Assembly: GCA_964407075.1 (NCBI GenBank)
Contig: CAYOUE010000181.1
Location: forward strand, 1 to 6,389
Direction: 5' to 3'
Source of the DNA: JAHQVI01 sp964407075
GTDB lineage: Bacteria; Pseudomonadota; Alphaproteobacteria; Rhizobiales; Rhodomicrobiaceae
Length of the DNA stretch: 6,389 nucleotides
Both the position numbers and the translations under genes were made by a program. The notes under the pieces are model-generated. The model did not search any database. It had not been told where the DNA came from and worked only from the letters and a program-made list of their open reading frames with translations. Shown piece by piece: positions 1 to 5,319 of the stretch; position 1 is the stretch's first letter, and each line of letters starts with the position of its first letter.

Positions 1-1287
1 GTGCGCGCGGTGGCGGCAACGGGCTATGACGGGCCATTCAGTCTTGAGATTCTGAATGACCAGTTTCGCGGCGGCAGCCCGAGGATGGCGGCTCTCGATT
101 GTCACCGGTCTCTCGTCAACCTTCTGGACGAGGCGCGGCGGCTGGAGCCAGAAATCCGTTACCAGATGCCGGACCTGCCCGCAAAGGGCCGGGTCAGCGG
201 CGTGGAGTTCATAGAGTTCACCGCCAACGACGTCGAAGCCAAGACTCTCGGCGAGATGCTGCACAGGCTCGGCTTCAAGCCTGTCGCCAGGCACGTCGCC
301 AAGTCGGTGACGCTCTGGCGGCAAGGCGGCATCAATATCGTCATCAACACCGAGCAGGAAGGCTTCGCGCACTCGGCTTACGTCATGCATGGAACCTGCG
401 TCTGTGACATCGGGCTTCTCGTCGAGGATGCCAAGGCGACCATCGAACGCGCACGCGCACTGGGCGCAAACGTCTTCTCGCAGCGGCGCGGCGCGGGCGA
501 ACTGGATATTCCGGCGGTAAGAGGCGTGGGCGGATCATTGCTGCATTTTCTCGACCGGAAGTCGGAACTCGCCGAAGTGTGGGACACCGAGTTTCGCGCC
601 TTGGAGATCGAAGCTTCCGCAAATCCAACCGGGGTGACGCGGATCGACCACATCGCCCAGACCATGAAGCACGAAGACATGCTTACATGGACGCTGTTCT
701 ACACCTCCATATTTCAGGTCGAAAAAGCGCAGATGGTCGACGTCGCAGACCCGGCAGGACACGTCCACAGCCGCGCCATCCAAAGCCGAGACGGCGCTGT
801 CCGGCTGACGCTCAATGGGGTGGATACGCACAGGACTTTCGCCGGGCGTTTCGTTTCGGACACATCGGGCGCATCCGTACAGCATATCGCCTTCGCCACT
901 GACGACATATTCGCGACGGCGCAGAAGCTGGCGGCGAACGGCTTCGAAGCCCTTCCGATTCCGGCGAATTACTATGTCGACCTGACAACGCGCTTCGACC
1001 TCGATACGGAAATGCTGAAGTCGCTACGAGCAGCGAATATCCTCTACGATGAGGACGCCAACGGCGCTTTTTTCCAGCTCTATTCACGCCCCTATGCGGA
1101 CGGCTTTTTCTTCGAGATCGTGGAGCGGCGCGACGGATATGACGGCTATGGCGCCCCGAACGCTTCATACCGCACGGCGGCGTTGAAGCGATTGTCGCGC
1201 GTTAATCCTGTGCCGGAGCGGTCAAAGCCGAACGGATCGGCTCTGTCCAACTCAACCCTGATAGCCGAACATGCGCGGCAGCCATAG
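1..1287 (+). CDS. quiC: QuiC-like 3-dehydroshikimate dehydratase / HPPD-like fusion (5'-truncated by window)
   Basis: The frame is open from base 1 to a TAG at 1285-1287. The GTG at base 1 is probably not the true start: the first ~45 residues look like the last strand and helix of a xylose-isomerase-like TIM barrel (GPFSLEILND, E16 being the likely metal-ligand glutamate), so most of the barrel lies upstream. From about residue 65 two tandem VOC modules follow, as in 4-hydroxyphenylpyruvate dioxygenase. The expected facial triad is present: H217 (RIDHIA), H295 (VQHIAF) and E372 (FFFEIVER). This barrel-plus-HPPD layout is that of proteobacterial QuiC-type enzymes, which dehydrate 3-dehydroshikimate to protocatechuate in the cytoplasm; family members are roughly 630 residues, so about 200 are missing here. 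The 3' end overlaps the convergent dctM gene by 36 bp. A plain HPPD is unlikely because of the barrel remnant and the neighbouring dehydrogenase. Family assignment is firm; the dehydratase activity is inferred. Confidence 0.85.
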   Translation: MRAVAATGYDGPFSLEILNDQFRGGSPRMAALDCHRSLVNLLDEARRLEPEIRYQMPDLPAKGRVSGVEFIEFTANDVEAKTLGEMLHRLGFKPVARHVAKSVTLWRQGGINIVINTEQEGFAHSAYVMHGTCVCDIGLLVEDAKATIERARALGANVFSQRRGAGELDIPAVRGVGGSLLHFLDRKSELAEVWDTEFRALEIEASANPTGVTRIDHIAQTMKHEDMLTWTLFYTSIFQVEKAQMVDVADPAGHVHSRAIQSRDGAVRLTLNGVDTHRTFAGRFVSDTSGASVQHIAFATDDIFATAQKLAANGFEALPIPANYYVDLTTRFDLDTEMLKSLRAANILYDEDANGAFFQLYSRPYADGFFFEIVERRDGYDGYGAPNASYRTAALKRLSRVNPVPERSKPNGSALSNSTLIAEHARQP

Positions 1288-2550
1288 TGTGATATCGGGC
1301 GTCAAGGTAATCAGTAGCAGTGCCCCGAGCATAGCCACCAGAAAGGGCGCGGTTTCCTGTGCGATCCTGCGCATAGGCGCGCCGGAAATGTTCGTCATGA
1401 TGAACAGAAGCAGGCCGTATGGCGGCGTAATCAGCCCGATCATGATGTTGACTACCGAGACGATGCCGAAATGGACCAGATCTATCCCGAGCGCCTGCGC
1501 CGTGGGTATGAGGACCGGCACCACGATCAGCAATATCGTCGTCCCTTCCAGCAGGCATCCCAGAACCAGCAGGATGACGTTGACGAGAATCAGAAACGCG
1601 GTCGGCGTCAGCTCGTAGCCCGCCAGAAAAGCGCGCAGCGCGTTAGGAATGTTCTCAACCGTCACGACATAGTTGAAGACCAGGGCGCCGGCTATGAGCA
1701 TACCGATGGAGGCGGTCGTGCGCGCGCTGGAAAGGAGGGCCTGATAGGTGCTTCGCAGCGTGACCGATCTGTAGAGCAGGACTGAAATCAGATAGGCGTA
1801 TGCTGCGGCGATCGCGGCGGCTTCGGTCGGGGTCGTCACGCCGCTATAGATGCCGCCGAGCAGAACCACAGGCATCATCAGGGCCGGAAAGGCGCGGATG
1901 GTGACGCCGGGCAGCTTTCTTAGCGGCACACCCTCCTCCACGGGAAAATTACGCCGCCGCGCCGTTCCTACGATGATGCCCATCAGCGCGAGGCCCATGA
2001 GCAGACCCGGAACCACGCCGGCAAGAAAAAGATAACCTATGGAGACGTCCGAGATCAGCGCATAGAGTACGATGGGGATGGATGGCGGGATGATCGGACC
2101 GATGACAGCCGACGAGGCGGTCAGGGCGGCTGCGAAGCTGGCGGGATAGCGGCCTTCATGCGTCATCATTTTCTGCATCAGCTTGCCGCTGCCCGCCGCA
2201 TCGGCGATTGCGGAGCCGGACATGCCGGCAAAGACGATGCTCTGCGCAACATTCACGAGCGCCAGGCCGCCTCTGAAGCGTCCGACAATGGCGTTGCAGA
2301 AACGCAGAAGCCGCTCGGTCATGGTGCCGGTGTTCATAAGCTCGGCTGCGAAGATGAACAGCGGTACGGCCAGCAGGATATAGCTGGAGTACATGCCGTT
2401 CAGAAGCTGTTCAGCCGCTGTGCCCATATCCAGCCCGGCCAGATAGAGATAGAGAATCGACCCGCAGATCATCGCATGACCGATAGGCAAGCCGAGAATG
2501 CTGAGCAGCAATATGGCGGCGATGGATGCGGCGAACGGACTGCCGGTCAT
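1252..2550 (-). CDS. dctM: TRAP transporter large permease subunit (DctM family)
   Basis: A 432-residue, almost wholly hydrophobic protein of normal DctM length, expected to span the inner membrane about 12 times and form the Na+-driven solute channel of a TRAP transporter. Family hallmarks are visible: PLFIFAAELMNTG (63-75), FAGMSGSAIADAAGSG (107-122), IGPIIPPSIPIVLY (150-163), a TTPTEAAAIAAAYAY stretch (239-253) and ITPPYGLLLF (374-383). The ATG at 2548-2550 overlaps the dctQ stop in an ATGA arrangement. A GAGGA Shine-Dalgarno (2557-2561) lies 6 nt upstream, inside the last dctQ codons, so translation is probably coupled. It is the last gene of dctP-dctQ-dctM, and its final 12 codons, stop included, lie antisense to the end of the quiC-like gene. 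Substrate cannot be read from this subunit; context suggests a hydroaromatic or related carboxylate. The symbol is family-level only. Confidence 0.95.
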   Translation of the reverse strand: MTGSPFAASIAAILLLSILGLPIGHAMICGSILYLYLAGLDMGTAAEQLLNGMYSSYILLAVPLFIFAAELMNTGTMTERLLRFCNAIVGRFRGGLALVNVAQSIVFAGMSGSAIADAAGSGKLMQKMMTHEGRYPASFAAALTASSAVIGPIIPPSIPIVLYALISDVSIGYLFLAGVVPGLLMGLALMGIIVGTARRRNFPVEEGVPLRKLPGVTIRAFPALMMPVVLLGGIYSGVTTPTEAAAIAAAYAYLISVLLYRSVTLRSTYQALLSSARTTASIGMLIAGALVFNYVVTVENIPNALRAFLAGYELTPTAFLILVNVILLVLGCLLEGTTILLIVVPVLIPTAQALGIDLVHFGIVSVVNIMIGLITPPYGLLLFIMTNISGAPMRRIAQETAPFLVAMLGALLLITLTPDITLWLPRMFGYQG

Positions 2551-3059
2551 TTGCCGTCCTCGCCCGGTGGCGGGTCATTGGCCGCAGGATCACTTATTGC
2601 GCTCCACAGGATCCATGCGTAGCGGGCGATCACGGCCACCGCAAAAACAATATAGATCGAGAAGATGTAATCGAAGCGGATGCCGATATAGGCCGTACGC
2701 TGCACCTTCATGAAGGTTACGTAATCGACCACGGCAGGCAGCGACATGACGTAGAGCGTCAGCAGCGCCAGCGCGCTCAGGATCGCGAGAATGCGGCGCA
2801 ATTGCCGCCCGGCGGCTCCATAGATCAGGTCGAACCGGATTTCCTCGTTTTCCCGGACGACGAAAGCCGCCCCCCAGAGCACGAGCCAGAGCCAGGCCAG
2901 AATTGTGATTTCAGTCGTCCATCCTGTCGGAAGGTTGAACACGTACCGGAAAGCTATCTGGATAATGAACGCGACGAACATGATGGCGAGGATCGCCGCT
3001 GCAGCGAATTCGGCGCAGCGGCCCAGCCATAGAGCGAGCTTTTGCATTGATGCGTTCAT
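2547..3059 (-). CDS. dctQ: TRAP transporter small permease subunit (DctQ family)
   Basis: A 170-residue protein with four predicted membrane segments (about 18-37, 50-68, 87-107 and 130-152), the normal DctQ topology. The family signature is present: QIAFRYVFNLPTGWTTEI (34-51) closing helix 1 and opening helix 2, then LWGAAFVVRENEEIRFDL (61-78). DctQ pairs with DctM in the inner membrane. The tail (PPPGEDGK) is hydrophilic, and its codons carry the dctM ribosome site. The ATG at 3057-3059 gives a sensible N-terminus. Its own Shine-Dalgarno is weak, and a second in-frame ATG (M5) is not better served. A 6-bp inverted repeat (GGAATC 3064-3069 / GATTCC 3089-3094) sits just upstream of the start and could mask it. 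The spacing to dctP is 132 bp, large for a TRAP operon, whereas the overlap with dctM is 4 bp. Confidence 0.93.
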   Translation of the reverse strand: MNASMQKLALWLGRCAEFAAAAILAIMFVAFIIQIAFRYVFNLPTGWTTEITILAWLWLVLWGAAFVVRENEEIRFDLIYGAAGRQLRRILAILSALALLTLYVMSLPAVVDYVTFMKVQRTAYIGIRFDYIFSIYIVFAVAVIARYAWILWSAISDPAANDPPPGEDGK

Positions 3060-3147
3060 TTCCGGAATCGCCTGCGGACAGCCATCAGGATTCCTTATCC
3101 CGGAGGCGGTTTCGGTTCAACGCTCAGTCAGGAGACAAGCCTGGTTT

Positions 3148-3180
3148 CCGCCGCCGCAGGATTTGCACTGGCGGCGGCGG
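3148..3180 (-). repeat. Perfect 10-bp GC hairpin between dctP and dctQ
   Basis: CCGCCGCCGC (3148-3157) and GCGGCGGCGG (3171-3180) are exact reverse complements with a 13-nt loop. On the dctPQM transcript the stem starts about 11 nt after the dctP stop and is followed by AAACC, not a U-run, so it is not a textbook intrinsic terminator. In binding-protein operons such a structure commonly protects the upstream message from 3' decay or attenuates the downstream genes, giving more binding protein than permease. That role is inferred. The whole 132-bp spacer (3060-3191) contains no other convincing gene. Confidence 0.65.
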
Positions 3181-3191
3181 ATCGCCCTTCA

Positions 3192-4184
3192 TCAGAGCGC
3201 GTTGATCCTGTCCAACATGCCCTCCGGCCAGTCTTTGGCCAGATCGGATTCCAGATAGAGCTTCTGCGCGTGTTCGCGGAATGCGGCCACGTCGGGGGTG
3301 TGCAGCTTGAGCCCTTGCTGCTTCATGAAATCCGCAAGCTCCTGTTCACGCTTCAGATGCTCTTTCGTGCTCCATTCGATAACCTTGTCCGCGGCTGCCT
3401 GGAATGCCTCCTGCTGCTCCGGCGACATGCTGTTCCAGAAGGTGGAGGAAACCGTCAGCAGATCATAGCCGACGAGATGCGAAGTCAGCACGAGCTGCGA
3501 CATGACTTCGTAGAACTTCATGTTCTGAACGTTGGGCAACGGGTTGTCCTGACCGTCGATCGCGCCGGTCTGGAGGCCCGTATAGACCTCGGCATAAGCC
3601 ATCGGGGTCGGGTTTGCGCCAAGCGCCTGCCCGAGAAACTGCCAGGCCTCGCCAGGCGGCATACGCAGTTTGATTCCTGACATGTCCGCAGGCGTGTTGA
3701 TTTCCTTATCCGTCTTAAGGCCGACTTGGCGGGTGCCGAAATAGGTCGGTCCGAGGATATGGATGCCGAGCTTCTCCTCGGCCATCTGCTTCATTTCCTG
3801 CCCGACTTCGCTTGCGAAGAAGGTCTTCAGGTGGTCCGCGTCGCGGAAGAGATAGGCGGAAGTCAGGATCGACCATTCCGGAAGCTGGTTGGCGATATCC
3901 TGCGGAGCGATGTTGCCCATTTCCAGATTGCCGCGCTGGAGCGCTACGAGTTCAGTGCCCTGCTTGAAAAGCGTGCCGCCGTAATAGGGCTGCAGAGCGA
4001 AGTTGCCCGAGATTTCCTCGCCGAACATCTTCATCATGTTCGCGCGGATGTCCTGCTCGGAGAAAACGGCGGAGAACCTGACGGCAGGCTTGTCCTGCGC
4101 AATGGCTGAAGATCCCAGGCCAGCGATGGCGGCGACCATCGCGCTTGCAGCTATCAATGAACGTCTGATTTTTAAGGGACGCAT
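3192..4184 (-). CDS. dctP: TRAP transporter periplasmic substrate-binding protein (DctP family)
   Basis: A 330-residue extracytoplasmic binding protein of typical DctP/TeaA length. It begins with a clear Sec signal peptide: basic MRPLKIRR, a hydrophobic core to about residue 25, and an AIA|QD cleavage site after A29. Conserved family parts follow: LALQPYYGG-like text at 63-70, LGPTYFGTRQVGLKT (144-158), GIKLRMPPGEAWQFLGQALGANPTPMAY (170-197) and VYTGLQTGAIDGQDNPL (200-216). R174 in KLRMPPG matches the arginine that in characterised DctP proteins salt-bridges the substrate carboxylate, so an organic acid ligand is expected. The ATG at 4182-4184 is supported by a strong GGGAGGA Shine-Dalgarno 5 nt upstream (4190-4196). 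It is the promoter-proximal gene of dctPQM, divergent from the GntR gene. A ligand such as quinate, shikimate or 3-dehydroshikimate is inferred only from neighbours. Confidence 0.95.
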   Translation of the reverse strand: MRPLKIRRSLIAASAMVAAIAGLGSSAIAQDKPAVRFSAVFSEQDIRANMMKMFGEEISGNFALQPYYGGTLFKQGTELVALQRGNLEMGNIAPQDIANQLPEWSILTSAYLFRDADHLKTFFASEVGQEMKQMAEEKLGIHILGPTYFGTRQVGLKTDKEINTPADMSGIKLRMPPGEAWQFLGQALGANPTPMAYAEVYTGLQTGAIDGQDNPLPNVQNMKFYEVMSQLVLTSHLVGYDLLTVSSTFWNSMSPEQQEAFQAAADKVIEWSTKEHLKREQELADFMKQQGLKLHTPDVAAFREHAQKLYLESDLAKDWPEGMLDRINAL

Positions 4185-4189
4185 TTAAC

Positions 4190-4196
4190 TCCTCCC
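4190..4196 (-). promoter_or_regulatory. Strong ribosome-binding site of dctP
   Basis: On the minus strand GGGAGGA lies 5 nt before the ATG of dctP. It is the strongest ribosome site seen in this window, which fits the high level needed for a periplasmic binding protein, and it fixes the start codon. Confidence 0.85.
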
Positions 4197-4216
4197 GAAT
4201 TTTGCATCTTGTGGCT

Positions 4217-4232
4217 TGCCGCTTTTCCGGCA
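4217..4232 (-). other. Leader hairpin in the dctP 5' untranslated region
   Basis: Arms TGCCG (4217-4221) and CGGCA (4228-4232) form a 5-bp GC-rich stem with a 6-nt GAAAAG loop on the dctP transcript, extendable by two GC pairs past one mismatch. It lies about 32 nt before the start codon and has no U-tract, so it looks like a stabilising or modulating leader structure and not a terminator. Confidence 0.4.
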
Positions 4233-4280
4233 GGCTCACTAGATCCATTTTTCGCATTGGATAGTTTTTATTTCAATATG

Positions 4281-4303
4281 TATAATCAATTTCATATGAT
4301 ATT
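4281..4303 (-). promoter_or_regulatory. Candidate operator upstream of dctP (AATATCATATG + TTGATTATA)
   Basis: Read on the minus strand, AATATCATATG (4303-4293) is followed after 3 nt by TTGATTATA (4289-4281). Both words recur on the plus strand upstream of the dehydrogenase gene, where they are 16 nt apart. The core TTTCATATGATA (4290-4301) is close to a perfect 12-bp palindrome, TATCATATGATA. Its place about 110 bp upstream of dctP and its match to the second site make it the best candidate binding site for the neighbouring GntR/FCD protein. No promoter element is certain here, and in AT-rich DNA a chance match cannot be excluded. Confidence 0.4.
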
Positions 4304-4439
4304 TTTTTCTATAGCGGTTGAAAATAACAGATTAGCCTCGCGACAGTCCGGCTGCTCTGAATTATGACGTGAGGGCACAAGGTACATTCGAAATGCAAAA
4401 ATGGTAATAATTGCCTGATGATGATCTAATATGCTGATG

Positions 4440-4449
4440 AATCATGATT
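4440..4449. promoter_or_regulatory. 10-bp perfect palindrome upstream of the GntR gene
   Basis: AATCATGATT equals its own reverse complement and lies about 65 bp upstream of the regulator start, within a run rich in TGATGA. Its ATCAT half-site matches the half-site of the TATCATATGATA-like elements elsewhere in the locus. It could be a further regulator site or a chance palindrome. Confidence 0.25.
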
Positions 4450-4485
4450 TCTATGAATCCAGCAAAACACATAGTAATATATGAG

Positions 4486-4500
4486 GATAAGCTAATTATC
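4486..4500. promoter_or_regulatory. Inverted repeat GATAA-N5-TTATC just before the GntR start
   Basis: The arms GATAA (4486-4490) and TTATC (4496-4500) are separated by GCTAA and end 13 nt before the regulator's ATG. A site this close to the start would suit autoregulation by blocking transcription or translation. The arms are short and AT-rich, so chance is possible. Confidence 0.25.
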
Positions 4501-4513
4501 GGATATTGATACC

Positions 4514-5185
4514 ATGACGCTTGTTGACCATCCTGCCGAAACCATCAGCGAGAACGCTTACAAGCGGATGAGATCCGACATCATTTTCGGCCGGCTGGCG
4601 CCAAGGCAGAAGCTCAAGCTCGACAAGCTGAAGCACAGCTACGGCGCCAGTATCAGCACGCTAAGGGAGGTTCTGAGCCGTTTGGCATCGGAAGGATTTG
4701 TGCTCGCAGAAGGCCAGCGCGGCTTTGAAGTATCTGATGTGTCTGCCGAAAATCTGAAGGAAATCGCTGCATTGAGGCAATTGCTCGAAGGCCATGCTCT
4801 CGCTCAGTCCTTTGCCGCCGGGGATATGGAATGGGAAGGCCGGGTGGTGGCGGCGCATCACAAGCTCGCCTCGATGGAACGCCTGATGCAAAGCGGAGAT
4901 CGCAGTCAGACCGAAACCTGGAAGCGATATGACTGGGAGTTTCACCAGGCGCTGACTTCAGCCTGCGGCTCGCAAGCTCTCATGGAAGCCCACGCCGGCG
5001 TGTTCGATAAATATCTGCGTTATCAGATGATCGCCCTAAGCTTTCGTGGCGAGATCGCTGCTCGCGAGCACCAATCCCTTCTGGAGTGCGCGCTTAAGCG
5101 CGACTCCGATACTGCTCAGCGCATATTGGCGGAGCATATATCCGGAGGCGTTCAACACGCCCTCGCGACCGGCACAATCAGCTAG
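4514..5185 (+). CDS. GntR-family transcriptional regulator, FCD (FadR-type) subfamily
   Basis: A 223-residue cytoplasmic DNA-binding protein. Residues about 12-75 form the GntR winged helix: ENAYKRMRSDIIFGRLAP, then the recognition region SISTLREVLSRLASEGFV (46-63) and the wing GQRGFEVSDVS (67-77). Residues about 80-215 form an all-helical FCD ligand domain. D140, H144, H186 and H208 are spaced as the Asp-His-His-His metal set of FCD proteins, which usually bind a metal-chelated carboxylate effector. It stands between the divergent dctPQM operon and the dehydrogenase gene, so local control of both by a hydroaromatic acid is likely (inference). The ATG at 4514 gives the expected family N-terminus, but no strong Shine-Dalgarno precedes it; the nearest purine run is GGA at 4501-4503. 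A short inverted repeat (4486-4500) close to the start suggests autoregulation. Many FCD regulators are repressors; the sign here is not shown. Confidence 0.93.
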   Translation: MTLVDHPAETISENAYKRMRSDIIFGRLAPRQKLKLDKLKHSYGASISTLREVLSRLASEGFVLAEGQRGFEVSDVSAENLKEIAALRQLLEGHALAQSFAAGDMEWEGRVVAAHHKLASMERLMQSGDRSQTETWKRYDWEFHQALTSACGSQALMEAHAGVFDKYLRYQMIALSFRGEIAAREHQSLLECALKRDSDTAQRILAEHISGGVQHALATGTIS

Positions 5186-5221
5186 GTTGCAACATCCAGC
5201 CATAAAGTGTCATATAAAAAT

Positions 5222-5260
5222 TATAATATCATATGTAACAACTAACGCATGTTGATTATA
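5222..5260 (+). promoter_or_regulatory. Candidate promoter -10 and operator upstream of the dehydrogenase gene
   Basis: TATAAT at 5222-5227 is a perfect -10 consensus, though no good -35 lies 16-18 bp before it. It overlaps AATATCATATG (5225-5235), which also occurs upstream of dctP in the opposite orientation. TTGATTATA (5252-5260), likewise shared, follows 16 nt later. The overlap of a -10 box with a recurring near-palindrome (TATCATATGTAA, 5227-5238) fits repression by steric block. The surrounding gap 5186-5319 holds no gene that I can support. Confidence 0.4.
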
Positions 5261-5301
5261 GAGGCATCACATGCAACGATCTCTTGAGCAAGCGTCCTTT
5301 G

Positions 5302-5308
5302 AGAAGGA
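5302..5308 (+). promoter_or_regulatory. Ribosome-binding site of the dehydrogenase gene (start ambiguous)
   Basis: AGAAGGA lies 5 nt before GTG 5314 and 11 nt before ATG 5320, the two starts differing by two codons. ATG was chosen as the commoner initiator; the spacing favours GTG. The TTG at 5284 lies upstream of this site and is therefore unlikely. Confidence 0.6.
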
Positions 5309-5319
5309 ATCAGGTGACA

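Larger units (their letters stand above)
4185..4513. promoter_or_regulatory. Divergent dctP / gntR control region
   Basis: This 329-bp stretch without a gene separates the starts of dctP (leftward) and the GntR regulator (rightward). It is strikingly AT-rich from about 4255 to 4510 compared with the GC-rich genes on either side. It contains a leader hairpin near dctP (4217-4232), the near-palindrome TTTCATATGATA (4290-4301), a CTATAG palindrome (4309-4314), the perfect palindrome AATCATGATT (4440-4449) and the inverted repeat GATAA-N5-TTATC (4486-4500). I do not see a convincing -35/-10 pair for either gene; TTGAAA on the minus strand (4270-4275) is only a weak -35 candidate. The region must hold both promoters, but their exact positions cannot be read. 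Confidence 0.8.

Noticed and set aside
535..885. Antisense open frames of about 60-118 codons within the quiC-like gene.
   Set aside because: They are out-of-frame shadows of a strongly recognised HPPD-like coding sequence in GC-rich DNA, with no family features.
2158..2622. Plus-strand frames opposite dctM and dctQ, up to 168 codons (including 2526-3032).
   Set aside because: They lie antisense to clear TRAP permease genes and have low-complexity, Arg/His/Asp-rich composition typical of shadow frames.
3124..3192. A 22-codon minus-strand frame whose ATG overlaps the dctP stop (TGATG) and which runs through the GC hairpin.
   Set aside because: Its proline and arginine runs simply translate the CCG/CGG hairpin; there is no domain or ribosome site of its own, so chance is the simpler explanation.
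3270..3680. Plus-strand frames of 127-136 codons opposite dctP (3270-3680, 3726-4109).
   Set aside because: dctP has a signal peptide, ribosome site and family motifs in the other strand; the opposite frames show none.
5284..5319. Extending the dehydrogenase to the TTG at 5284.
   Set aside because: TTG is a rare initiator, the AGAAGGA ribosome site lies downstream of it, and the added residues (SKRPLRRNQ) are not part of the AroE fold.
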